8,326 bases of DNA from Chromatiales bacterium. Lineage in GTDB: Bacteria > Pseudomonadota > Gammaproteobacteria > Chromatiales > Chromatiaceae. The translations under genes were made by a program, and so were the position numbers. Numbering within the stretch: the stretch's first letter is position 1; the number at the start of each line of letters is the position of its first letter. Shown here piece by piece: positions 1 to 5,446 of this stretch. The stretch is taken from positions 4,347-12,672 of the forward strand of contig JAHEIA010000027.1 of NCBI GenBank assembly GCA_024639625.1, written 5' to 3'. Below the pieces are notes generated by a model that was not told where the DNA came from, did not search any database, and worked only from the letters and a program-made list of their open reading frames with translations.

Positions 1-40
1 ACTGGCGGCAGATGAAGACCTAAGCCGGTATATCCTGTAG
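1..40 (+). CDS. hslU: HslU, ATPase subunit of the HslUV protease (3' end only)
   Basis: Reading in frame from base 2, the sequence encodes LAADEDLSRYIL followed by a TAG stop at 38-40. This is the highly conserved C-terminus of HslU (E. coli HslU ends in a near-identical ADEDLSRFIL). In the HslUV complex this tail inserts between HslV subunits and activates the peptidase. HslU is the cytoplasmic AAA+ unfoldase of that complex. Only 12 codons lie in the window; the rest is upstream. The hslU-DUF971-ubiE order is common in proteobacteria, which supports the call despite the short fragment. No terminator-like hairpin follows the stop in 41-64, where the inverted-repeat element begins. Confidence 0.9.
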   Translation, partial: LAADEDLSRYIL

Positions 41-64
41 TTGCTCTGAAATCGAAAGTTATTT

Positions 65-87
65 GGGCCTGTTACCACTATGCGGAT
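65..87 (+). repeat. Left terminal inverted repeat
   Basis: This 23-bp arm begins GGGCCTGTTACC and ends ATGCGGAT. It is an exact reverse complement of 309-331. Imperfect matching continues to about base 95. Confidence 0.85.
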
Positions 88-100
88 ATCCATCGACGGC

Positions 101-190
101 GGCCATTTTTTCGCAGGACGAGGCGCACTGAGCGTGGTGTACTTGCGGTACAAAAGCGAAAGTGCAACGCGGTCATGGGGAAAAATGGCC
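101..190. repeat. Nested inverted repeats inside the element
   Basis: GGCCATTTTT (101-110) is an exact reverse complement of AAAAATGGCC (181-190). Inside it GCACT (125-129) pairs with AGTGC (161-165), and inside that TGTAC (138-142) pairs with GTACA (148-152). The three pairs are concentric, so the segment could fold as one long interrupted stem-loop in DNA or RNA. Immediately to the right, CCCGTC (190-195) and GACGGG (198-203) form another dyad. Read on the minus strand, that dyad is followed by GCCATTTTT, which resembles a weak intrinsic terminator. GTTGCGC (230-236) and GCGCAAC (249-255) form a further 7-bp stem. Confidence 0.6.
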
Positions 191-289
191 CCGTCCCGAC
201 GGGTTGGCCCGCAAATGCGCCCATACGGCGTTGCGCATCGCTTATTTGGCGCAACCAAACTACGCTCTGCGCGCCTGGTCTGGTCTCAC

Positions 290-319
290 TTGAGGGCCAA
301 CGCTGGGCATCCGCATAGT
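290..319 (+). promoter_or_regulatory. Possible promoter in the right end of the element
   Basis: TTGAGG (290-295) and CATAGT (314-319) each match the sigma-70 consensus hexamers at 4 of 6 positions and are separated by 18 bp. Transcription would start near 326, giving a leader of about 30 nt before the DUF971 start codon. This rests on eye matching only and could be chance in a GC-rich genome. Confidence 0.25.
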
Positions 320-331
320 GGTAACAGGCCC
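309..331 (-). repeat. Right terminal inverted repeat
   Basis: This 23-bp arm begins ATCCGCATAG and ends CAGGCCC. It is an exact reverse complement of 65-87. A possible outward-facing -10 box (CATAGT, 314-319) lies inside this arm. Confidence 0.85.
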
Positions 332-355
332 TAGCCCACAGAGGATTTAGCTCGA

Positions 356-724
356 ATGGCCAATCCCATCCCTACGGAAATCAACCTGCACCGGCAGTCG
401 CGCGTTTTGGAGATCACCTTCGACGACGGCGCCCAGTTCAATCTGCCTTGCGAGTATCTGCGGGTGTTTTCGCCCTCTGCCGAGGTACAGGGGCATGGAC
501 CCGGTCAGCGGGTCTTGCAGATCGGCAAAGAAGACGTCAACATCGACCGCATCGAACCGGTGGGCAATTATGCTGTGTGTCTGCATTTCGACGACGAGCA
601 CGACACCGGGATCTATGCGTGGGACACCCTGTACCGGCTCGGAGCGGAGCACGAGAAAAACTGGAAGGCCTACCTCGACGAATTGAAGGCCGCTGGATAT
701 ACGCGCAAGGAAACTGCATCCTAG
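356..724 (+). CDS. DUF971 (GBBH-like N-terminal domain) protein
   Basis: This 122-residue protein is a stand-alone DUF971 domain, related to the N-terminal domain of gamma-butyrobetaine hydroxylase. Its biochemical function is unknown. Hallmark segments are visible: EYLRVFSPSAEVQGHG (33-48), IEPVGNYAV (66-74) and FDDEHDTGIYAWDTLYRLG (78-96), followed by a short charged C-terminal helix. There is no signal peptide or membrane segment, so it is probably cytoplasmic. The length is usual for the family. The ATG at 356 follows a GAGG at 341-344, about 11 nt upstream, and gives the expected N-terminus. The gene commonly lies between hslU and ubiE in gamma- and betaproteobacteria, as here. A link to the quinone genes is inference from neighbourhood only. 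The inverted-repeat element upstream may have replaced or modified its original promoter region. Confidence 0.9.
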   Translation: MANPIPTEINLHRQSRVLEITFDDGAQFNLPCEYLRVFSPSAEVQGHGPGQRVLQIGKEDVNIDRIEPVGNYAVCLHFDDEHDTGIYAWDTLYRLGAEHEKNWKAYLDELKAAGYTRKETAS

Positions 725-808
725 GGCTACCAAGGTAGTCGTCCCTTCGCAGCGCACAGCCCGGGACGCAAAAATTTCGCGCCCGCGCTCACTTGCCGCA
801 AGCAGGTG
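725..808 (+). other. Three consecutive hairpins after DUF971
   Basis: Three dyads follow the DUF971 stop codon. GGCTACC (725-731) pairs with GGTAGTC (734-740), with one G-T wobble and a very tight loop. CGTCCC (740-745) pairs with GGGACG (763-768). CACTTGC (790-796) pairs with GCAGGTG (802-808) around a CGCAA loop, with one wobble. None is followed by a real T-tract on the plus strand, so none is a classical intrinsic terminator. They could act as a transcript 3'-end stabiliser, an attenuator or a structured leader for ubiE. The base pairing is seen directly; the role is inference. Confidence 0.4.
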
Positions 809-861
809 TTCCCTGGTCAGCTCGCGGAGCGTTGGAAATCGGCCGGCCACGCCATGTACTC

Positions 862-867
862 TTGACC
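862..867 (+). promoter_or_regulatory. Possible -35 element upstream of ubiE
   Basis: TTGACC at 862-867 resembles a sigma-70 -35 box. No convincing -10 lies at the right distance: AAACAG starts 17 bp downstream and AGGATA about 21 bp downstream. A ubiE promoter is plausible because the gap before the gene is 180 bp, but the sequence does not establish one. Confidence 0.2.
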
Positions 868-872
868 TGGTG

Positions 873-904
873 TAGCCCGGCCCCAAACAGGATAGCCCGA
901 CCCC
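873..904 (+). repeat. 12-bp direct repeat abutting the ubiE start
   Basis: TAGCCCGGCCCC (873-884) and TAGCCCGACCCC (893-904) match at 11 of 12 positions and are exactly 20 bp apart, about two helical turns. The second copy fills the spacer between the likely Shine-Dalgarno AGGA (889-892) and the ATG at 905. It could be an operator or a translational control site, or a chance local duplication. Confidence 0.5.
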
Positions 905-1654
905 ATGCCCGAGCAGCGTACGACCCATTTCGGCTACCAGCAGGTCCCTGAGCAGGAGAAGGCGCAGCGGGTGCGCAACGTCTTCGATTCCGTGGCCAGC
1001 CGCTATGACCTGATGAACGACCTGATGTCCCTCGGTATTCACCGGCTCTGGAAACGCCGAGCAGTGGAGCTGGCGGGAGTGCGCCGGGGTCAGCGGGTGC
1101 TCGACCTTGCCGCCGGGACCGGCGATCTGGCGGCCCGTTTTGCCACCCTGGCAGGGGCTGAGGGCGAAGTTGTATTTTCCGACATCAATGCATCCATGCT
1201 GCGCATGGGTCGACAGCGGATGCTGGACCGGGGTCTCGCTGGCAATTTGGGCTATGTACAGGCGGATGCCCAAGATCTTCCGTTTCCCGACGCCTGTTTC
1301 GACTGCGCGACCATCGGCTTCGGCCTGCGCAATGTAACCGACAAAGACGCGGCACTGAGAGCCATATTCCGTGTTCTCAAACCCGGGGGCCGATTGCTCA
1401 TTCTGGAGTTTTCTAAACCGAGATCGAAGCCACTTTCTTTGGCCTACGATCTCTACTCTTTCGGCCTGTTGCCGAAGATTGGAAAGTTGATCGCCAAGGA
1501 TGAAGAAAGCTACCGCTATCTCGCCGAGTCGATCCGCATGCACCCAGATCAGGAAACCCTGAAGACCATGCTGCAGGATGCCGGGTTCGAACGCTGCGAA
1601 TATTTCAATCTGAGTGGCGGCATCGTCGCTATCCATCGAGGCTACAAGCTGTAG
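905..1654 (+). CDS. ubiE: Ubiquinone/menaquinone biosynthesis C-methyltransferase UbiE
   Basis: UbiE is an S-adenosylmethionine-dependent class I methyltransferase. It methylates the ring carbon of 2-polyprenyl-6-methoxy-1,4-benzoquinol in ubiquinone synthesis and, where menaquinone is made, of demethylmenaquinol. The 249 residues match the usual length (E. coli 251). Visible motifs are [18 protein letters not shown] (34-51), the SAM-binding glycine-rich motif [11 protein letters not shown] (65-74), the family signature FGLRNVTD (139-146), [15 protein letters not shown] (158-172) and the conserved C-terminus [15 protein letters not shown] (235-249). The start at 905 gives the expected THFGY N-terminal region; AGGA at 889-892 is the likely ribosome-binding site with a rather long 12-nt spacer. 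The gene heads the close-packed ubiE-ubiJ-ubiB group, with ubiJ starting 8 bp after its stop. Confidence 0.97.
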   Translation: MPEQRTTHFGYQQVPEQEKAQRVRNVFDSVASRYDLMNDLMSLGIHRLWKRRAVELAGVRRGQRVLDLAAGTGDLAARFATLAGAEGEVVFSDINASMLRMGRQRMLDRGLAGNLGYVQADAQDLPFPDACFDCATIGFGLRNVTDKDAALRAIFRVLKPGGRLLILEFSKPRSKPLSLAYDLYSFGLLPKIGKLIAKDEESYRYLAESIRMHPDQETLKTMLQDAGFERCEYFNLSGGIVAIHRGYKL

Positions 1655-1662
1655 GCGCCGCC

Positions 1663-2271
1663 ATGATAGCCACCGCCGCAAGCGCTGCCTTGGAAGCGGC
1701 TGTCAACCGATATCTGGGATTGGATCCGGACGCCAAGCGTAAGATCGCCGAAATGCACGGGCGCGTGGTTGGCGTCGAGCTTTCCGGCATCGGGACCCTC
1801 TATCTGGTGCCCGGACCCGAAGGGCTCCAAATAACCACTCAGCACGAAGGAGAGCCGGACTGCACCTTACAGGGGTCGGCCCTTGACCTGATACGCATGA
1901 GCCGCTCGGAAGACAGCGCCGAGCACTTGTTCGCTGGGCGCGTATCCATCGCAGGCGATAGCGAACTGGGGCACCGCTTCGGCAAAATCCTCGGGGCCAT
2001 GGACATCGACTGGGAGGAACAGCTTTCCCGGATCACCGGCGATGTGGTGGCGCATGAAATGGGTAAGGGAGCACGTGCCATGGTCAATTGGGGTCGAGCG
2101 ACGGCCGATACCGCAGGCAAGAATCTACAGGAATATCTGCAAGAGGAGGTCCGCCTTCTGCCGACCCGCTACGAGGCCGAAGAGTTTCTCACCGGGGTCG
2201 ATACGCTGCGCGACGACGTGGAGCGGCTGCAAAGCCGGGTGGAACGGATGCGCGGTCGAATTCGGCGCTGA
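1663..2271 (+). CDS. ubiJ: Ubiquinone biosynthesis accessory factor UbiJ (SCP2 domain)
   Basis: UbiJ is an SCP2-family lipid-binding accessory protein required for efficient aerobic ubiquinone synthesis. In E. coli it belongs to the soluble Ubi complex, binds isoprenoid quinone intermediates and pairs with UbiK. The 202 residues equal the usual length (E. coli about 201). An SCP2-like domain covers about 15-115 (GRVVGVELSGIGTLYLVP, then a GRVSIAGDSELGHRFGKIL segment), followed by the typical DWEEQLSRITGDVVAHE (116-132). A charged heptad-like C-terminal helix (about 172-202) is likely the coiled coil used in UbiK interaction. The position between ubiE and ubiB is diagnostic, because SCP2 domains alone are divergent. 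The ATG at 1663 has no strong Shine-Dalgarno in its 8-bp upstream gap, suggesting translational coupling to ubiE. No ubiK is in the window. Confidence 0.92.
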   Translation: MIATAASAALEAAVNRYLGLDPDAKRKIAEMHGRVVGVELSGIGTLYLVPGPEGLQITTQHEGEPDCTLQGSALDLIRMSRSEDSAEHLFAGRVSIAGDSELGHRFGKILGAMDIDWEEQLSRITGDVVAHEMGKGARAMVNWGRATADTAGKNLQEYLQEEVRLLPTRYEAEEFLTGVDTLRDDVERLQSRVERMRGRIRR

Positions 2272-2280
2272 GGACGGGGA

Positions 2281-3942
2281 ATGATACGTCCGGCGCAGGC
2301 CTTTCGGCTGCTGCATATCAACTGGGTTTTGCTACGCAACGGACTGGACGAGGTTATCCTTGCCACCCATTTGTTTCGGCCTATACGATTTCTGCTCTAT
2401 CTTTCACCCCTCTACTGGCTGCGGCGGGGTCGATTGCCTCCCTATCCGGTACGCATTCGCCGCGCGTTGGAGGAGCTCGGGCCCATTTTCATCAAGTTCG
2501 GCCAGATCCTTTCCACCCGCCGTGACCTGATCCCCCTCGATATCGCCGATGAATTGGCCAAGCTCCAGGACCGCGTCCCGCCGTTCTCCGGGGAGCAGGC
2601 TCGGTTATTGATCGAAAAAGCCTACGGCCAAACGCTGAACACCGTGTTCACCGAGTTCGATGCCCAACCGCTAGCGTCCGCTTCTATCGCCCAGGTCCAC
2701 GTGGCTCGCTTGAAGGGCGGCGCACAGGTGGTGATCAAGGTGCTGCGCCCGGGGATCGAGAAGGTGATCCGGCGAGATCTGGGACTGCTCTACATCCTCG
2801 CCGCATTGGCCCAGCGTTACTGGCGGGACGGGCGTCGCTTGCGGCCGGTGGAAGTCGTGAAAGATTACGAACGGACGATCTTCGACGAGCTGGACCTGGT
2901 GCGCGAGGCGGCTAACGCGTCCCAGCTGCGCCGCAATTGGGAAGGTAGCAAGATGCTCTATGTTCCTGAGGTCTATTGGGACCTCACGCGACGCAACGTC
3001 ATGGTAATGGAGCGCATACATGGCACGCCAGTGGGAGACGTTGCGCGTCTCAAAGAGCAAGGGATCAGCATGCGGCAGCTGGGCGAACAGGGAGTGGAAA
3101 TCTTCTTCACACAGGTGTTTCGCGACAACTTCTTCCACGCCGACATGCACCCGGGGAATATCTTCGTCGAGCCCAACGGGCGCTATATCGCGGTGGACTT
3201 CGGAATCGTCGGTACGCTGACCGGGGAAGACCAGCGCTACCTGGCGGAGAACCTGCTCGCCTTTTTCAATCGTGACTATCGACGGGTCGCCGAGCTGCAC
3301 GTGGAATCCGAGTGGGTACCGAAAGAGACCCGGGTAGACGAGTTCGAATCCGCTATCCGAGCCGTATGCGAGCCGATCTTCAACCGGCCGCTGCGCGACA
3401 TCTCCTTCGGCCATTTTCTGCTGCACCTGTTTCAAACCGCCCGGCGGTTCAATATGGAGATTCAACCGCAGCTGGTGTTGCTGCAGAAGACCCTGCTCAA
3501 CATCGAGGGACTGGGGAGGCAGCTCTATCCCGAGCTGGACTTGTGGACCACCGCCAAACCCTTCCTCGAGCGCTGGATGGAGGGCCAGGTCGGGCCCCGC
3601 GCCTTGATGCGCAAGCTACAGAAGCACTTTCCCCGCTGGACCGAGGAGGCGGGGGACGTGCCGCTGCTCGCCCATAAGGCCCTGCGAGACGCGGTGGAGG
3701 GCCGCCTGCAGCTGCAATGGCGGTCCGAGGATCTGGTCCATCTGCGCCGCGACCTGGTCGCCGGACAGCGACGAATCATCGCCACCATCAGTGGCGGATC
3801 TCTCCTAATCAGCTCGGCACTGCTGTTTGGATTGGGCAGCAATGCGCTCCTTTCCACCGCTACGCTCGCATGGGCGGCCGGCGCACTCGCCCTGGGTGGC
3901 GGGGTTCTGCTGGTGGGCGCCTGGGTCCGCTCGCGCTCCTAA
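2281..3942 (+). CDS. ubiB: Ubiquinone biosynthesis regulatory ATPase/kinase-like protein UbiB
   Basis: UbiB belongs to the ABC1/ADCK/UbiB family of atypical protein-kinase-like proteins. It has ATPase activity, is needed for ubiquinone synthesis and is thought to help extract lipid intermediates from the membrane for the Ubi complex. The 553 residues fit the family (E. coli 546). Visible motifs are the family-specific KxGQ (KFGQ, 72-75), the alanine-containing loop [10 protein letters not shown] (131-140), the ATP-anchoring lysine in VIKVLRP (K153), the ExD motif (E203-D205), the catalytic loop HADMHPGN (286-293, with D288 and N293) and the metal-binding VDFG (305-308, D306). Two hydrophobic segments near the C-terminus (about 499-519 and 523-548) are the expected membrane anchor. 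The ATG at 2281 lies 9 bp after the ubiJ stop, directly behind GAGGACGGGGA, a good ribosome-binding site. It is the last gene of the plus-strand cluster. Confidence 0.97.
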   Translation: MIRPAQAFRLLHINWVLLRNGLDEVILATHLFRPIRFLLYLSPLYWLRRGRLPPYPVRIRRALEELGPIFIKFGQILSTRRDLIPLDIADELAKLQDRVPPFSGEQARLLIEKAYGQTLNTVFTEFDAQPLASASIAQVHVARLKGGAQVVIKVLRPGIEKVIRRDLGLLYILAALAQRYWRDGRRLRPVEVVKDYERTIFDELDLVREAANASQLRRNWEGSKMLYVPEVYWDLTRRNVMVMERIHGTPVGDVARLKEQGISMRQLGEQGVEIFFTQVFRDNFFHADMHPGNIFVEPNGRYIAVDFGIVGTLTGEDQRYLAENLLAFFNRDYRRVAELHVESEWVPKETRVDEFESAIRAVCEPIFNRPLRDISFGHFLLHLFQTARRFNMEIQPQLVLLQKTLLNIEGLGRQLYPELDLWTTAKPFLERWMEGQVGPRALMRKLQKHFPRWTEEAGDVPLLAHKALRDAVEGRLQLQWRSEDLVHLRRDLVAGQRRIIATISGGSLLISSALLFGLGSNALLSTATLAWAAGALALGGGVLLVGAWVRSRS

Positions 3943-4001
3943 CGCCGGATGTTGCCGCCCCGAGTAGTTACCCTAGCCACCGCGCGCATCCCCGCCTGCG
4001 C

Positions 4002-4036
4002 CGTTTCGCCGACAGCGAACGTGCGCTGGGGAGCGC
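4002..4036. terminator. Tandem hairpins in the convergent ubiB/DJ-1 gap
   Basis: In the 107-bp gap between the two convergent operons, CGTTTCGC (4002-4009) pairs with GCGAACG (4015-4021) with one bulged base. Immediately after, GCGCT (4023-4027) pairs perfectly with AGCGC (4032-4036) around a GGGG loop. A bidirectional termination function suits the position, but no T-tract follows on either strand. Rho-dependent or structure-assisted termination is equally possible. Confidence 0.35.
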
Positions 4037-4049
4037 CCAAACTGCGCGT

Positions 4050-4601
4050 TCAGCTGCGCACCAGTCCCGCCTCCACCTGGTCGCGGATCGTCTTCCCCGC
4101 GAGGCGCTCGATCAGCTCGAGGGCGAAATCCATGGCGGTCCCTGGACCGCGCGAGGTGATCACCTTGCCGTCGCTAACCACCGCCTCCTCGAGCACATCA
4201 ACCTGGGGCAGGACCATGGGATCAAGGACTCCGGGATAACAGGTCGCCGCCTTGCCCGCCAACAAACCTGCATTGGCGAGCACTTTCGGAGCCGCACAGA
4301 TCGCAGCTGTGTAGCGACCTGCCGAGGACATACGCCGCAGCAAGGCGTGGATCCTCGGGTCCCCGTCCAGGTGGTCGGCCCCGGGCAACCCTCCCGGTAG
4401 CACGATCATATCGAAGTCTTGGTCCTTGATCTCGTCCAGCGCAGCGTCTGGGACCAGGGTCACACCGCGACTGGCGGTAACGGCTCCCGGCTGCAGGCCG
4501 GCGGTGATGACTTCGATACCCGCCCGGCGCAGCAGGTCGACGACGGTTACGGCCTCGAGCTCTTCACAACCCGGGGCAAGGGGGATGAGTACGCGTGCCA
4601 T
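4050..4601 (-). CDS. DJ-1/PfpI family protein (YajL/ThiJ-like)
   Basis: This 183-residue cytoplasmic protein belongs to the DJ-1/ThiJ/PfpI superfamily. Members are linked to oxidative-stress protection, chaperone activity and methylglyoxal or glycation handling; the exact substrate is debated. The nucleophile elbow AAICAAPKVL places the conserved cysteine at C102, and CEELEA (12-17) supplies the acidic partner (likely E16). MIVLPGGLPGADHL (65-78) and SRGPGTAMDFALELIE (150-165) are typical of the DJ-1 branch. At the position where human DJ-1 has His126, this protein reads CYPG (121-124), as many bacterial members seem to. The start at 4601 is well supported: a strong AGGAG lies about 6-10 nt upstream. 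The gene begins 55 bp inside the end of yibQ and is the last gene of the minus-strand operon. I did not assign yajL because paralogues are common. Confidence 0.93.
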   Translation of the reverse strand: MARVLIPLAPGCEELEAVTVVDLLRRAGIEVITAGLQPGAVTASRGVTLVPDAALDEIKDQDFDMIVLPGGLPGADHLDGDPRIHALLRRMSSAGRYTAAICAAPKVLANAGLLAGKAATCYPGVLDPMVLPQVDVLEEAVVSDGKVITSRGPGTAMDFALELIERLAGKTIRDQVEAGLVRS

Positions 4602-5431
4602 GACTCGCTCCTGATATCGGTGGTTGCCAGTTCGGAGGCCGGTACCAGGCGAACACCCCGGTCCGCGAGTCGCTCCAGTTGCTCCTCTAGAACCTCCAGT
4701 GTTTCCGCATAGGGGTGTCCGATGCCGATCGCTTGCCCGGTGGTCTCGGCTATGCGCAGCAGCTCGCGGAACTGCTCGCGGATCGCCCCCGGCTCCTTGT
4801 TGTTGTCGAGAAAAACATTTCGCCGGGCGGCCGGGATCCCCATGCGCAGGGCCATTGCTTCGGCGATCGTCTCACTGCTAGTGCGGCTGTCGATAAAATA
4901 CAACTCTCCGTTGTCTAGAATCCCCTGCATCAACCACTGCATGCGGTCTTCTTGCCTGGTCAACAGGCTCCCCATGTGATTGTTGACGCCGACCACGTGG
5001 GGCACGGAGGCGAGCGCCAGATGGAGCGTCTGTTTCAACTGCTCCTCGCTCATCGCCGAGGTCAACCCGCCGGGTCCTAGCCAGTTCTCGGTCTCCGGCT
5101 CCATGGGAAGGTGGAGCATCACCTCTTTCCCGAGTCGATGGGCGGTCTCGGCCAGCCGGCGGGCATGCGGGGTGTGCGGAAGGAAAGAATAGGTGACGGG
5201 ACCCGGCAGGGACAAGGCCGCTCGTCCCTGCCAAACCCGATATCCCATGTCATCAATGATCAGCGCAATGCGGGGCAGCGAGTCGACTCGCTGGTCGCCC
5301 GCGAGCGCACCGGGAATCACGGTCACGAGCAGCAACAGGCGCCAGCAGAGACAGCGAACGGCGCGACGCCACGATAATGTACCGGCTCCGCGGGATCCCG
5401 TCGCCAGCCGCGAACGGCTTTCGCTGTCCAT
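4547..5431 (-). CDS. yibQ: Divergent polysaccharide deacetylase family protein (YibQ/DUF610)
   Basis: This 294-residue protein belongs to the divergent polysaccharide deacetylase family (formerly DUF610), which has the NodB-like fold. Its substrate is not established. A basic N-terminus followed by a hydrophobic stretch (about 28-44, ending ALAG) indicates a signal peptide or membrane anchor, so it acts in the periplasm. Conserved segments are IALIIDDMGY (55-64, D60/D61), HLPMEP (107-112), GVNNHMGS (148-155), YFIDSRTSS (178-186), NVFLDN (205-210) and AIGIGHPYAETL (234-245). The paired aspartates and histidines resemble the metal and catalytic positions of true deacetylases. The ATG at 5431 lies 15 bp after the ctpA stop, with GAGGA overlapping that stop codon. 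The last about 18 codons run into the downstream DJ-1 gene. YibQ beside envC is a conserved gammaproteobacterial arrangement suggesting an envelope role. Confidence 0.9.
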   Translation of the reverse strand: MDSESRSRLATGSRGAGTLSWRRAVRCLCWRLLLLVTVIPGALAGDQRVDSLPRIALIIDDMGYRVWQGRAALSLPGPVTYSFLPHTPHARRLAETAHRLGKEVMLHLPMEPETENWLGPGGLTSAMSEEQLKQTLHLALASVPHVVGVNNHMGSLLTRQEDRMQWLMQGILDNGELYFIDSRTSSETIAEAMALRMGIPAARRNVFLDNNKEPGAIREQFRELLRIAETTGQAIGIGHPYAETLEVLEEQLERLADRGVRLVPASELATTDIRSESWHAYSSPLPRVVKSSRP

Positions 5432-5446
5432 CTGAGAGCCCGGTCC

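Larger units (their letters stand above)
65..331. mobile_element. MITE-like element with 23-bp perfect terminal inverted repeats
   Basis: A 267-bp segment is bounded by 23-bp perfect inverted repeats at 65-87 and 309-331. The left end begins GGGCCTGTTACC and the right end finishes GGTAACAGGCCC. Allowing mismatches the similarity continues inward to about 31 bp (28 of 31 matching). There is no transposase; the only open frame is an unremarkable 84-codon one. Short length, long terminal repeats and internal dyad symmetry fit a miniature inverted-repeat element mobilised in trans by a full-length insertion sequence. No target-site duplication is visible (left flank TTATTT, right flank TAGCCC), so it may be old, or the boundaries may differ slightly. 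I cannot assign the terminal repeat to an IS family from memory. It sits precisely in the hslU-DUF971 gap and disrupts neither gene. Confidence 0.72.

Noticed and set aside
41..64. Possible hslU terminator
   Set aside because: No stem precedes the short T-run in ATTT. Nothing here supports intrinsic termination.
80..334. 84-codon open frame on the plus strand within the inverted-repeat element
   Set aside because: It starts inside the left terminal repeat, shows no family motif, is Arg/Gly/Ser-rich as expected from random GC-rich DNA, and has no clear ribosome-binding site. I treat it as an open frame of the element, not a gene.
841..848. GGCCGGCC palindrome before ubiE
   Set aside because: An 8-bp GC palindrome is expected by chance at this base composition, and no spaced partner suggests an operator.
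347..1681. 444-codon open frame on the minus strand
   Set aside because: It runs antisense through DUF971, the non-coding gap and all of ubiE, whose protein motifs are unmistakable. It is a by-product of GC-rich codon use opposite real genes.
2671..3465. 264-codon open frame antisense to ubiB
   Set aside because: ubiB carries all its kinase-like motifs in the other strand here. The antisense product shows no recognisable domain.
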